Below are positions 23,652 to 36,365 of a stretch of DNA of 64,000 bases, piece after piece. Position numbers and translations under genes: made by a program. Numbering within the stretch: the first letter of the stretch is position 1; every line of letters begins with the position of its first letter. The notes beneath the pieces were generated by a model that worked only from the letters and a program-made list of their open reading frames with translations, was not told the origin of the DNA and made no database searches. The stretch covers positions 83,069,652-83,133,651 of the forward strand of contig NC_079496.1 in NCBI RefSeq assembly GCF_030052815.1. The letters run 5' to 3'. This DNA is from Hevea brasiliensis. Lineage: Eukaryota; Streptophyta; Magnoliopsida; Malpighiales; Euphorbiaceae.

Positions 23652-23679
23652 CAGATCTGCATTAGTGTCACCTCGACTC
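23652..23679 (-). promoter_or_regulatory. 28 nt leader block shared with E1
   Basis: Identical over 28 nt to 9023-9050 and placed 25 nt before the gag ATG. The surrounding leader is clearly diverged between the two elements. Confidence 0.55.
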
Positions 23680-23752
23680 CTAAATAAAGGCCCATACATG
23701 TTATACACACTATATTTTTTTTCTATCTAGGACTAGGATTGCCTAAACCATT

Positions 23753-23764
23753 GCTCTGATACAA
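23753..23764 (-). promoter_or_regulatory. Primer-binding site of Gypsy2, one mismatch
   Basis: GCTCTGATACAA is the reverse complement of the tRNA-Met primer site with one changed base. It lies 5 bp inside the LTR. Confidence 0.85.
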
Positions 23765-23769
23765 CTAAA

Positions 23770-23838
23770 TGTGATGCCCCTTACCCGTCTACAGTGTCGA
23801 TGAGCAAGGTGTGCCACATTCGGTGCTGGAGCACCCTA
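23770..23838 (-). repeat. Gypsy2 5' LTR, terminal fragment
   Basis: Starts TGTGATGCCCC and stops after 69 bp at CCCTA, where Copia A begins. CCCTA is the expected left copy of A's target-site duplication. Confidence 0.8.
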
Positions 23839-24648
23839 TGTTAGTAGTATGCCTTAGAGCATATCATTTTGTATGTATCTTGTACATATTTTATTAATAA
23901 AAGGCAATTTTACTTTTTCATTTACATAATGTATTTATGTGTAATAGAAAAGGTCCATTGATATTTTGTTAAAAATTCTATTCTTAAGTTGTTAAGAATA
24001 TGAGTGACAATATTTCTAGCACAAAGTATCATAAATTGGTTCACAATCGAGGATACTTCACACAGTACATGACTTATCCAGAAAGATTGTAATCATGTTT
24101 GTTCCCAAGGTATTTATATGACATATAAATAAGATGGAATGGTGAGTCTCATGCCATATAACAAACATGATAGGCACTTATATATGATAAGTAGGCCGAA
24201 CCAGTGACGCATATGATAAGCACATGGAGTTTACTCTTGTCAATGCATTTTCATATATCATATCAGTGCATATAATCTTTAGACCTGAGATAACACAGTT
24301 ATCATGTATATAAGTGGTTTGAGTTTGATACTGCTTTCATACTTGTACTGTGTATGGGTATATGGGCATTTGTTGGCTTCTACTAGTTATATATAGAGGT
24401 AGATGTTGATCAAGATGGAATCTGTTACCCTAAGTAAATAGGGATAAAGTCCTATGTTCATTTAATTGTTCTTGATGTTTCAAGTTTTAGTCAGAAAAGA
24501 GTTTCTGATAAGAAAATCTAATTAATAAAAAACTAGAATTAAAAGAGAACATAATATTCATAGCAAATGGGGTTTGACATAAACCATGACTCTAGCTCGA
24601 ATTGGGATTTTATAATAGAGAGATTCTAGTGCATGGTAACATATGATT
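23839..24648 (+). mobile_element. Copia A 5' LTR, first segment
   Basis: TGTTAGTAGTATGCC start. The first 810 bp of the LTR are interrupted by Copia B after TGATT (24644-24648). It resumes at 39509, giving about 2.09 kb in total. Confidence 0.9.
24644..24648. repeat. Target-site duplication TGATT of Copia B
   Basis: TGATT precedes B and is repeated at 39504-39508. Joining the flanks restores a Copia LTR matching intact copies. Confidence 0.9.
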
Positions 24649-26755
24649 TGAAGGAGCGAAAGTGTGAAAATTATCAGATTAGAACATTTAATTGAAAAAT
24701 TGTATTTTAGGGTCTCATGCATCGTGCAAAATTCATTATATACCTAATTGATTTCAATGTTCAATTGCATATTAAAACACTTTTAATTTGTATTTGGATC
24801 TATATTTGCCATTTAAGATTTTAGAATTAATAAATTAATTCATTAGAACCCTAGATTAATTTAAGAACATGCACACTAACCTTTTGATGCACTGTAGATG
24901 TGTTTGGTACCTTTGGGAAGTACTTAGGACCCCAAATGTTGTCCCTCTAGTTTTTCCACACCAAGATTACCAATGGCAGCCCCTTGAACAGCCACTAAAG
25001 CCTTGCCAACCAATTAGAAAATAGGGATTTGCCTTTAGAGAGGTTGTAGATGTATATTGGACACTAGAAACAATTTCTAGCAAATTTAATTCAAGAGAAT
25101 ATGGGCAACTCTCTTTGAATTGATGAGAGATGAAGAAGAAGAGAGGAAGAGAGGCTTATAGGTGGCCACACATATGAGAGAATAACATATTGTATTTTTG
25201 TTCTTTCATTATTTCCCTTATATAACTAGGTCACCACTTAAAACCCTTGCCACATGTCATCTTCTGATTGGCTCTTAGTTTAATTGATCGAATCACATTG
25301 TGCCAAGTGTCAAACTTAGATTTAATTTTGACTTTGATCATCTTACATGATTAAATACAAATGGCAAGCTTATGAGTCGCGCCATGTGTCACCATCTCAT
25401 GGTGCCACATGTCACCCTGTGAAATGACCAAATTACCCTTGTGTCTTAATTTTGAGTTCTCAACCCAAAATAATTATTTATCTTCTTTTAATCAATTTAT
25501 ATCAAATATAAATTAATTAATTAATCTCTATTAATTAATTTCTCATAATTACATTCATATTTGAACACTTTAAATGTAAATTTAACTTATACTATACATC
25601 CAATAACCTAGATTTGGTTTCAAGCCATGCTAGGGACTTTGCAATCTAATTGCAAACCAAACCTATTTAATTAATCGATTAAACTCTTTAATTAATAATA
25701 AAATCATATTTAACTTAGTGATTATTTGTGTATGTGTGTGACTCACTAGGCTCATCAATAATTGGCAATGAGATATGATATCAACTCTTAATATTATCAA
25801 AACTCTTTCTTACCATAAATGATTTCTCTAAATCATTTTAGGCACCTCAAAGACTATGGTTAACACCTAGCATAGTATGCCATAGCCACCCAATTAGTAA
25901 TAAGGTTTACATTAAATGAACCTATAATCATATGTTACCATGTACTAGAATCTCTCTGTTACAAAATCCCAATTCGAGCTGGAGTCGTTATTTATGTCAA
26001 ACCCCATTTGCTATGAATATTATGTTCTCGTTTAATTCTAGTTCTTGATTAAAAAGATTTTCTCATCAGAAACTCTTTTCTGATTAAATCTATTTATCTT
26101 AGCCAGGAACTTGAAACTTTAAGAACAATTAAATAAACATAGGATTTTATCCCTATTTACTTAGGGTAATAGATTCTATCTTGATCAACACCTACCTCCA
26201 TATATAACTAGTAGGAGCCAACACATGCTCATATACCCATACACAGTACAAGTATGAAAGTAGTATCAAACTCAAACTACCTATATACAAGATAACGGTG
26301 CTATCTCAGGTCTAAAGATTATATGCACTGATATGATTTATGATAATGCATTGACAAGAGTAAACTCCATGTGCTTGTCATAAATGTCACTAGTTCGGCC
26401 TACTTATCATGTATAAATGCCTATCATGTTTGTTATATGGCATGAGACTCAACATTCCATCTTATTTATATCTCATATAAATACCTTGGGAACAAACATG
26501 ATTACAATCTTTCTGGATAAGTCATGTCCTATGTGAAGTATCCTTGATTGTAAACCAATTTATGATATTTTGTGCTAGAAATACTGTCACTCATATTCTT
26601 AACAACTTAAGAATAGAATTTCTAACAAAATATCAATGGACCTTTTCTATTACACATAAATATATTATGTAAATGGAAAAGTGAAATTGCCTTTTATTAA
26701 TAAAATAAGTATAAGATACATACTAAATGATATGCTCTAGGGCATACTACTAACA
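24649..26755 (-). repeat. 3' LTR of Copia B
   Basis: A 2107 bp LTR, TGAAGGAGCG to CATACTACTAACA, the same length as solo LTR S. It contains the promoter-like CCAAT/TATA pair near 25219-25271. Confidence 0.92.
25219..25271 (-). promoter_or_regulatory. Candidate Copia LTR promoter (CCAAT and TATA boxes)
   Basis: Element-strand TATATAA (25219-25225) lies about 42 bp downstream of CCAAT (25267-25271). The same pair and spacing occurs in LTR C (44761, 44808) and solo LTR S (33510, 33461). Confidence 0.55.
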
Positions 26756-26767
26756 ATCTCCCACTAG
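26756..26767 (-). promoter_or_regulatory. Polypurine tract of Copia B
   Basis: The reverse complement CTAGTGGGAGAT lies directly before the 3' LTR, the typical Copia tract for plus-strand priming. Confidence 0.85.
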
Positions 26768-27077
26768 CACTAGAGCCATTCATTACAATATCTTAGACCC
26801 ATCTTCTCAAGATGTTGGTCTAACTGAGCTTATGACATAGCCTTAGTGAAATGGATTAGCTATATTTTCAACTGATGCTATTTTTTGCATGGCTACATTG
26901 CCTCACCCAACTATCTCTCTAATAATGTGGTAGTGCCTTTCTATGTGTTTGGATTTCTGGTGAGACTGGGGTTCCTTATATCTAAACAGCCTCTTTTGCG
27001 GCATCTGATGTAGCAATGTACTCGGCCTCTATAGTGGAATTAGTAGTCGTACTCTGTTTGGAACTCTTACAACTGAC

Positions 27078-28147
27078 TTAACTTCCATTACAAACGAACA
27101 CAAACCCAAAGGTAGACTTTCTATCATCGATATTTGATTGACAATCAGAATCAGTGTAACCATCCAATTGCAAGTCACTACCTCCATAAATCAAGAATAA
27201 ATCCTTAGTTCTTCTCAAGTACTTAAGGATATTCTTGACAGTTATCCAGTGTTCCAAACCTGGATTGGATTGACACTTGCTAGTCAAACTAATAGCATAT
27301 GTATATAGAATCCTGGCCATTTTATCTCTTTCTTTAGGTGTCTTTGGAGACATCTCTTTAGAAAGGTGGATACCATGTCTTACTGGTAACAATCCTCTCT
27401 TGGAATCAAGCATGTTAAACCTCTTTAACACATTTTCCAAGTATAGACTTTGGGATAAACCAATTATTCTTTTCGCTCTATCTCTATAGATGCGAATCCC
27501 AAGAATATAGGTTGCCTCCCCTAAATCTTTCATGGCGAATGTATTTGACAACCATACCTTTACAGTTGTCAACATACCTGTGTCATTACCTATCAACAGA
27601 AAATCATCCACATATAAGACAAGGAAAGTGACAGCACTATCACTAACCTTCTTATATACACATGGTTCATCCTCATTTTTTATAAAACCAAATGACTTAA
27701 TGGCTTCATCACAACGGATGTTCTAACTCCTCGAAGCTTGTTTCAACCCATAAATGGATCGCTTTAGCTTGCATACCTTGGAACCGTCTTGGGATTCAAA
27801 ACCCCTAATTTATTCCATGAAAATGTTTTCTTCAATGTATCCATTGAGAAAAGCTATTTTGACATCCATCTGCCAAATTTCATAATCATAGTATGCAGCT
27901 ATTGCTAATAGAATCCTAATTGATTTAAGCATGGCAACAGGAGAGAAAGTCTCCTTATAGTCGATTCCTTGCCTTTAGCAAAACCCTTTCGCTACTAGCC
28001 TTGCTTTGTAGGTCTCTACCTTTCCATCAAAACCAATTTTCTTCTTGAAAGCTCATTTGTTCCCTATAGGTACAATACCTTTAGGTGGGTCAACAAGATC
28101 CCAAACTTGATTGTTATACATAGAATCAATTTGAGATTAGCATCAAT
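27078..28147 (-). pseudogene. pol: Copia B reverse transcriptase and RNase H
   Basis: 27611-27078 is open from the catalytic YVDD box (its VDD codons are near 27605) through GIRIYRDRAKRIIGLSQ, the connection region and the RNase H start (LQLDGYTDSDCQSNIDDRKST). Upstream, 28147-27612 retains RT text (DGKVETYKARLV, then the AFLNG region) but is broken by stops and frame changes. A TAG near 28148, where Trp is expected, separates it from integrase. The RNase H end, 27077-26768, carries further stops. Confidence 0.85.
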
Positions 28148-29158
28148 CTATTTTGAAGAGTCTATATCTGATATAGCTTCTTCATAAGTAAGTGGATCAT
28201 CTCCATGATATACTTCTTCATGAGTAAACAACTCTTGTTCATCTTCATGAAGGAAACCATGTCTCACTGGTGGGCGAGATATCCTGGTTGATCTGCGAGG
28301 AGTAGCTGTAGATGTTTCATCAATAGGTGTAAGTTGACTAGATGGATTTATATCCATCTGATCTGTTGGTTGGTTAGAATTCTCCAATTCTAACTCTATT
28401 TGCCTTCCTTTGCCTCCTTCTTGAATAAACTGTTGTTCAAGAAATGTGGCATCTCTACTTACCATAACCTTTTGTGATGTAGGCAAATAAAATTAATATC
28501 CAAAATTTTCTTTTGGATATCCAACAAATCGACCTTTTTCTGATCTGGTTTCCAATTTACCAGTATTCAGCTTTTTGATATAAGCTGAACAACCCCAAAT
28601 CTTAACATGCTTAAGACTCGGTTTTCTTCCATGCCATATCTCATAAGGTGTGGAAGATACTGATTTTGATGGAATCCTATTTAGAATATGCAAAGTTGAT
28701 TCTAATGTAAATACCCAAAAAGAGATTAGCATATCATTATAGCTCATCATACTACATACCATATCCAATAGGGTACGATTTCTCCTTTCAGATACACCAT
28801 TTAGCTATGGTGTTCCTGGAGGAATCAGTTGGGAAATAATGCCATGCTCTTTCAAGTATTCATCAAATTCAGTACTCAAGTATTCACCTCCACAATCTGA
28901 TCGAAGAGCTTTAATAATTTCTCCTGTTCGATTTTGTACTTCAGATTTAAATTCTTTGAACTTTTCAAAGGATTCATGTTTGTATTTCATCAAATACAAA
29001 TACCTAAACCTTGATTTATCATCAGTAAAAGTGATAAAATAATAAAAATCGCCTCTAGCCATTCCTTTAAATGGACCATATACATCACTATGTATTAGCT
29101 CTAAAATATTTTCAGCTCTTAGCCCTTGTCCAACAAAGGGTGATCTAGTCATTTTGCC
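28148..29158 (-). pseudogene. pol: Copia B integrase
   Basis: 29152-28808 holds the start of the catalytic core: HSDVYGPFKG (first Asp), TFTDDKSRF, then LRSDCGGEY (second Asp). 28768-28496 continues with SFWVFTLESTLHILNRIPSK and the IWGCSAYI region, and 28486-28148 is the polar C-terminal linker before RT. TAG at 28805-28807 and TAA at 28493-28495 interrupt a single frame shared with gag. Confidence 0.88.
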
Positions 29159-30613
29159 TTAAAGGCAGGATTCATAAGTTGGAGCAGGTTCAGAACCCAA
29201 TGAGGATAGAATCCCCATTTTCTCCAGTTTTGCAATCCTATCTTTTGCAACATGACCTAACCTTAAGTGCCAAATATATTTGGAACTTGAGTTGATTTTT
29301 ATAATGGCATTGCATTCATTTAGATCACTTGCATTCAATTTGTGTTTATCATTATTATCCAAATAATAAAGACCATCATGCATATAACCCGAGCTAACAT
29401 ATTTATTCTCAAAATAAATATTGCAAACATCATCTGTGAATTGAAATTCATAACTATCTCTAGTCAAACTAGATATCGAAATGATGTTCTTAAAAGCATC
29501 AGGTACATATAAGATATTATTCAAACACAAAACATATCCAGACATGTAAAAAGATTTAGATCCTATGGCTAAAGCTTTAACAGTTGTGCCATGGCCAATC
29601 TGGAGTCTAACATCTCGAGAATGCAAGCTGCTACTATTTACTAGTTTCTGTATATCATAAGAAATGTGAGAACTAGCACCAGTATTTAAAACCCAAGTTG
29701 TAGATGAACTATGAGTATCATCAGAATCTAAATAACAAGATATGGACATACCTTCTAAAGGTGTATCCTTTTTGTCCTTCAGAGAAGTAAGATACCCTGG
29801 GCAGTTCCTTTTCCAGTGCCCATCCTGCTGGCAGTGGAAATACTTTCCTTTGCCTCCATCAGCTTTAGTCTTCCCTTTCTGTTTAACTATCTTCTTGGAA
29901 GGACCAGGAATTTGAGGTTTCTTTTTCTTATTACCCTTCTTCTTGTTGGACTTTCCAGCAGAAGAAGATGCAATCAAAGTTATCTGTTTTCCTTTATTGC
30001 TCGGCATATTCTTTTGGGCAATATCCAGCATGTTGAGTAAATCAGCCAAGGTGCATTCCTGCTTAGTCATATGGAAAATTATCACAAAATTCCCAAATGA
30101 CTTAGGAAGGGACTGAAGGATCAAATCCGTTTGCAGTTGGAAATCCATGTTAAAGTCAAGATGTTCCAGCTGCTCAATCAGCTGAATCATCTTGTGGACA
30201 TAATCCCTAACATTCTGTCTCTTAGACATCCTCATGCGGAATAGCTATCTAGATATCTCATACCTAGCATTCCTGCTGTGCTCACCATATAGCTATTGTA
30301 GGTGAAGGAGGATCTCACTCGCACTCTGCATGTTCTCATGCTGCTTTTGTAACTCATTACTCATAGAAGTAAGCATGTAATACTTGGCTCTCATATCATG
30401 CTCTTTCCACTTGTCCAAAGTTTCATGTTCCTCTTGAGTGGCCTCTAGAGGTAAGGGGCCATGAACATTTGAGTCTAGAACATATCCTATATGTTCAAAG
30501 TTCAGGACAAGTTTTAAATTTCTTAGCCAATCAGAAAGATTAGGTCCTATCAACCTATTGTGATTAAGTATGCTCGCAAGGATATTGGATGGTGGTGGTT
30601 GGTGCGTGCTCAT
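29159..30613 (-). pseudogene. gag: Copia B gag and protease
   Basis: Gag ATG is at 30613-30611 (MSTHQPPPSN). Gag core continues to about 29900 (DWLRNLKLVL, then ELQKQHENMQSA, then EQLEHLDFNMD), followed by a Lys-rich stretch and a zinc knuckle. TAG stops lie at 30293-30295 and 30245-30247. The knuckle's first Cys is Tyr (codon 29840-29842), and the protease active-site Asp is Asn in LNTGASSH (29684-29686), so neither domain should work. The GAG-pre-integrase region follows (WHLRLGHVAKDR). A TAA at 29159-29161 ends the block. Confidence 0.88.
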
Positions 30614-32138
30614 TACTATCAAAAAATTAACTGTAGAAAATAACCAAATTAATTAGTAAATGTATCATGTATTTAACCAAAATGATTACGTTCTTTTAAT
30701 CAAATTGGTCCTTCCACTAACTTAGCGAATCCTACACTTTCAAAGTAGAAAGCGGAAATCCTAGTTGGATGGATTTCTAGTGGGTGATTGAATTCTTATA
30801 ATCTTATTGATTATCCTCAGGCACATCCATTATTGGAATGACAATAAACTATAAGTAAGCAATTCCTTGCCCATCACATCTCATGTGAGGTTAATCCTTT
30901 ACCTGGCCCCTAATGCTCAAAATCTCAAGCACATCCATTATTGACTTATCTTGCATTAGTTAAGTTGATCCCATTGAGCCAGTAAATATGCAAATAATTT
31001 TAATGTCCTCAGGCACATCCATTATTAGCCACCAAACCATTTGCATATTTACAACATCTCATGCTTAACAATTATTCTTAAGAAAATCTCTTAAATTAAT
31101 TTATCATATGCAAGTATTTAAAATTTCTTAAAATAATTACCTCAATGGAGGGTCCATGATATAATTACTTTAATTATACCATTCCCAACTTAATTATTTG
31201 TTTGGAAGATTTACTGGTCAGCTTAATTACTATGATGGTCTCACTTTGCACATTATCCAATTAGCATTCATATATCATATACTTGCATACATTCTCATAC
31301 ATCTCATGCATAGATGGATAAACAATAAATATGGTATGATCATGGACTTTCTAAGGGATTCAATTCTGAGCCACTAAGAATTGGATCAGGGCATTCCTAG
31401 GTGCATTTCATTCATTCATATTATAAGAGTTACTGAAGGAGTACATAATCAATACTTGATCTTAAATTCCTCCCACTGGTCCCACCAATGCTCTTGACCT
31501 CCTTGATCTTTTTGCAATCCATTACTTTGTAATCCTTGGCATACCAAGGCGAATTTACAAGAACTAAATAAATGAAATTACAACCCAAAAATATTACAAC
31601 TTTTATAATACATGCCACTAAAATAAATTAATTAATTTACAACCCAAAGAAACATAAAAGAAATAAATCCAATCACATTGGTCTTTTATTGTCTATGATC
31701 ATCTATCATGCATATCACTATTTAATAATTAAATAAAACATATATACTAAAAGTAAATTGAATATCTCATATTCAACTTAAAAATCCAGATTTGAATCTC
31801 ATTCAAATAAATTTAAAAATTCAGATTTGAATCACATTCAAACAAATTTAAAAATTCAGATTTGAATCACATTCAAACAAATTGAATTGTGTGATTATAA
31901 TTATAATTAAATAATTTAATTAGGCATAGACATAATTATGGGCATCAAACATACAACAATTGCACAATTGAAGTCCATACCATGCGCACCATTGAGGTGC
32001 TCTTGAATCCGCCACCTATGGTGACTCCACCACGTGTGCCGCCACACATGGACATCCAACTAGCAATGATCAATCAATTTTTTGATCAAATCATACAATT
32101 AAATTTCATATTAAACAATCTAAATGGCAAATATAATA
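30614..32138 (-). other. Copia B leader between primer site and gag
   Basis: A 1.5 kb untranslated leader with no credible ORF. It carries three dispersed copies of a GCACATCCATTATT motif (30816-30834, 30923-30942, 31006-31026) and three units of the hairpin minisatellite at about 31784-31882. Confidence 0.75.
31784..31882 (-). repeat. Hairpin minisatellite in Copia B leader, ~3 units
   Basis: 35 bp units containing TTTGAAT-N3-ATTCAAA, an inverted repeat. Copy number differs between family members: A 5, C about 2.5, D 8. Confidence 0.8.
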
Positions 32139-32150
32139 GCTCTGATGGCA
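32139..32150 (-). promoter_or_regulatory. Primer-binding site of Copia B, mutated
   Basis: GCTCTGATGGCA corresponds to GCTCTGATACCA with two changes. It lies 3 bp inside the 5' LTR. Confidence 0.8.
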
Positions 32151-32153
32151 AAT

Positions 32154-32891
32154 TGAAGGAGCGGAAGCGTGAAAATTATCAGATTAGAATATTGAATTCA
32201 AAAATTTTCTTCTAGGGTCTCATACATCATACAGAATTCATTATGTACCTAATTGATTTCAATGTTCATTTGCATATTAAAATACTTTTAATATGTATTT
32301 GGATCTACATTTTCCATTTAAGATTTTAGAATTAATAAATTAATTCATTAGAACCCTAGATTAATTCAAGAACATGTGCACTAATCTTTTGATGCACTAT
32401 AGATGTCTTTGGTATCTTTGGGAAGCACCTAGGACCCCAAATATTGTCCTTCTAGTTTGTCCACACCAAGATCACCAATGGCAGCCCCTTGAACAATTAC
32501 TAAAGCCTTGCCAACCAATTAGAAAATAGGGATTTGCCTTTAAAGAGGTTGTAGATGTATATTGGACACTAGAAATAATTTTTAGCAATTTTAATTCAAG
32601 AGAATATGGGTAACTCTCTTTGAATTGATGAGAGATGAATAAGAAGAGAGGAAGAGAGGCTTAGAGGTGGTGGCATATATGAGAGAATAACAGATTGTAT
32701 TTTTTTTCTTTCATCCTTTCCCTTATATAGCTAGGTCACTACTTAAACCCTTGCCACATGTCATCTTCTGATTGGCTCTTAGTTTAATTGATCCAATCAC
32801 ATTGTGCCAAGTGTCAAACCTAGATTTAATCTTAACTTTGATCATCTTGCATGATTAAAAGACAAATGACAAGCTTATGTCTAGTGCCATG
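32154..32891 (-). repeat. 5' LTR of Copia B, first segment
   Basis: Starts TGAAGGAGCGG and is cut at the duplicated CCATG (32887-32891) by solo LTR S. A TATA-like site lies at 32723-32729. Confidence 0.9.
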
Positions 32892-34998
32892 TGAAGGAGC
32901 AGAAGCATGAAAAACATAAGTTTAGATCATTGAATTCAGAATTTTTCTTCTAGGGTGTCATGCATCATGCAAGATTCATTGTTTATCTATTTGATTTCAA
33001 TGTTAAACAGCATATTAAAACTCTTTTAATATGTTTTTGGATCTATATTTGTCATTTAAGATTTTAGAATTAACAGATTAATTCATTAGAACCTTAGATT
33101 AGATCAAGAACAAGTGCACTAACCTTTTGATGCACTGCAGTTGTGTTTGACACCTTTGGGATGCGCTTAGGACACCAGATGTTGTCCTTCTAGCTTGTTC
33201 ACACTAAGATCACCAATGTTAGCCCCTTAAACAGCTTCTCAAGCCTTTCCAATTAATTAGAAAATTAGGTTTTGCCTTTAGAGATGTTATAGATGCATAC
33301 AGGACACTAGAAACGATTTCTAGTATTTTTAATTCAAGAGAGTGTTAGCAATTCTCTTTGAATTGATGAGAGATGAAGAAGAAGAGAGGAAGAGGACTCC
33401 TTGGGTGGCGGCACAATAGAAATAAACAGCAGCTTATAATTTTTCTTTTCATCCTTTCCCTTATATAGCTAGGTCACCACTTAAAACCCTTGCCACATGT
33501 CACCTTCTGATTGGCTCTAGGTTTAATTGACCCAATCACATTGTGCTAAGTGTCAAACCTAGATTTAATCTTGACTTTGATCATCTTACATGATTAAAAG
33601 ACAATTGGCAAGTATGTGTAGTGCCATGAGTCACCATCTCATGGTGCCACATGTCACCCTGTGAAATGATCAAAATACCCTTGTGTCTTAATTTTGAGTT
33701 CTCAACCCAAAATAATTATTTCTCTTTTTCTAATCAATTTATATGAAATATAAATTAATTAATTAATCTCTATTAATTAATTTCTCATAATTAAATTCAT
33801 ATTTAAACACTTTAAATATAAATTTAACTTCTACTATACATCCAATAACATAGATTTGGTTTCAAGCCATGCTAGGGACTTTGCAATCTAATTACAAACC
33901 AAACCTATTTAATTAATCAATTAAACTCTTTAACTAATTAATTAAATCACATTTAACTTGGTGATTACTTGTGTATGTGTGTGACTCACTAGGCTCATCA
34001 CTAATTGGCAATGAGATATGATATTAACTCTTAATATCATCAGAACTCTTTCTTACCATAAATGATTTCTTTAAATCATTTTAGGCACCTCATAGACTAT
34101 GGTTAACACTTAGCATAGCATGCCACAGCCACCCAACTAGTAATAAGATTTATCTTAAATGAACCTATAATCATATGTTACCATGCACTAAAATCTCTCT
34201 GTTACAAAATCCCAATTCGAGCTGGAGTCATGGTTTATGTCAAACCCCATTTGCTATGAATATTATGTTCTCTTTTAATTCCAGTTCTTGATTAAAAAGA
34301 TTTTCTCATCAGAAACTCTTTTCTGAATAAATCTATCTGTCCTGTCCAGGAACTTGAAACATCAAGAATAATTAAATGAAAATAGGATCTTATCCCTATT
34401 TACTTAGGGTAACAGATTCCATCTTGATCAACACCTACCTTCATATATAACTAGTAGGAGCCAACACATGCCCATATACCCATACACAGTATAAGTATGA
34501 AAGCAGTATCAAACTCAAACTACCTATATACAAGATAACTGTGCTATCTTAGGTCTAAAGATTATATGCACTGATATGATTTATGACAATACATTAACAA
34601 GAGTAAACTCCATGTGCTTGTTATAAATGTCACTGTTTCAGCCTACTGATCATGTATAAGTGCCTATCATGTTTGTTATATGGCATGATACTCACCATAT
34701 CATTTTATTTATATCTCATATAAATACATTGGGAACAAACATGGATACAATCTTTCTGGATAAGTCATGTCCTGTTTGAAGTATCCTCGATTATGAACCA
34801 ATTTATCATTTTTTGGGCTAGAAATACTGTCACTCATATTCTTAACAACTTAAGAATAGAATTTCTAACAAAATATCAATGGACCTTTTCTATCACATAT
34901 AAATATATTATATAAACGAAAAAGTAGAATTTCCTTTTATTAATAAAATGGGTGCAAGATACATACTAAATGATATGCTCTAAGGCATACTATTAACA
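32892..34998 (-). mobile_element. Copia solo LTR S
   Basis: A complete 2107 bp LTR with no internal region, flanked by CCATG at 32887-32891 and 34999-35003. It arose by LTR-LTR recombination of a same-family element that had inserted in the 5' LTR of B. It includes the CCAAT/TATA pair at 33510 and 33461. Confidence 0.93.
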
Positions 34999-35003
34999 CC
35001 ATG

Positions 35004-36365
35004 TGTCACCATCTCATGGTGTCACATGTCACCTTGTGAAATGATCAAATTACCCTTGTGTCTTAATTTTGAGTTTTCAACCCAAAATAATTATTCCTCT
35101 TCTTCTAATCAATTTATATCAAATATAAATTAATTAATTAATCTCTATTAATTAATTTCTCATAATTAAATTCATATTTAAACACTTTAAATATAAATAT
35201 GACTTATACTATACATCCAATAACCTAGATTTGGTTTCAAGCCATGCTAGGGACTTTGCAATCTAATTGCAAACCAAACCTATTTAATTAATTAATTAAA
35301 CTCTTTAATTAATTAATTAAATCACATTTAACTTGGTGATTACTTGTGTATGTGTGTGACTCACTAGGCTCATCATTAATTGACAATGAGATATGATATC
35401 AACTCTTAATATCATCAGAACTCTTTCTTGCCATAAATGATTTCTCTAAATCATTTTAGGCACCTCATAGACTATTGTTAACACCTAACATAGCATGCCA
35501 TAGCCACCCAATTAGTAATAAGGTTTACCTTAAATGAACCTATAATCATATGTTACCTTGCACTAGAATCTCTCTGTTACAAAATCCCAATTCGAGCTGG
35601 ATTCATGGTTTATGTCAAATCCCATTTGCTATGAATATTATGTTCTCTTTTAATTCCAGTTCTTGATTAAAAAGATTTTCCCATCAGAAACTCTTTTCTG
35701 ATTAAATCTATCTGTTCTGGACAGGAACTTGAAACTTCAAGAACAATTTAATGAACATAGGATTTTATCCCTATTTACTTAGGGTAACAGATTCTATCTT
35801 GATCAACACCTACCTCCATATATAACTAGTAGGAGCCAACACATGCCCATATACTCATACACAGTATAAGTATGAAAGTAGTATTAAACTAAAACTACCT
35901 ATAAACAAGATAACTGTATTATCTTAGGTCTAAAGATTATATGCACTAATATGATTTATGACAATGTATTGATAAGAGTAAACTCCAAGTGCTTGTCATA
36001 TAGTCACTGGTTCGACCTACTTATCATGTATAAGTGCTTATCATATTTGTTATATGGCATGAGACTCACCATTCCATCTTATTTATATCTTAAATAAATA
36101 CCTTGGGAACAAACATGATTACAATCTTTCTGGATAAGTCATGTCCTGTGTGAAGTATCCTCGATTGTGAACCAATTTATGATACTTTGTGCTAGAAATA
36201 CTATCACTCATATTCTTAACAACTTAAGAATAGAATTTCTAACAAAATATCAATGGAACTTTTCTATTACACATAAATATATTATGTAAATGGAAAAGTG
36301 AAATTGCCTTTTATTAATAAATAAGTACAAGATACATACTAAATGATATACTCTAGGGCATACTT
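35004..36365 (-). repeat. 5' LTR of Copia B, second segment
   Basis: Resumes after the CCATG duplication and runs to CATACTT, where Tekay solo LTR I enters. The last six bases (CTAACA) are at 39498-39503. Confidence 0.9.

Larger units (their letters stand above)
17035..23838 (-). mobile_element. Ty3/Gypsy Tekay-type element Gypsy2, host of the nest
   Basis: Old minus-strand chromovirus. Pol occupies 17035-19446, gag 22567-23627, the primer site 23753-23764 and the first 69 bp of the 5' LTR 23770-23838. Solo LTR K splits it, Copia Z cuts the integrase at 17034 and Copia A cuts the LTR at 23838. If the nesting reading is right, its integrase end and 3' LTR lie left of the window, and the rest of its 5' LTR lies to the right. 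The LTR start most resembles LTR I. Confidence 0.85.

Noticed and set aside
31982..32215. 77-codon plus-strand ORF spanning Copia B leader and LTR
   Set aside because: Antisense to the element and crossing the primer site and LTR edge; no domain.
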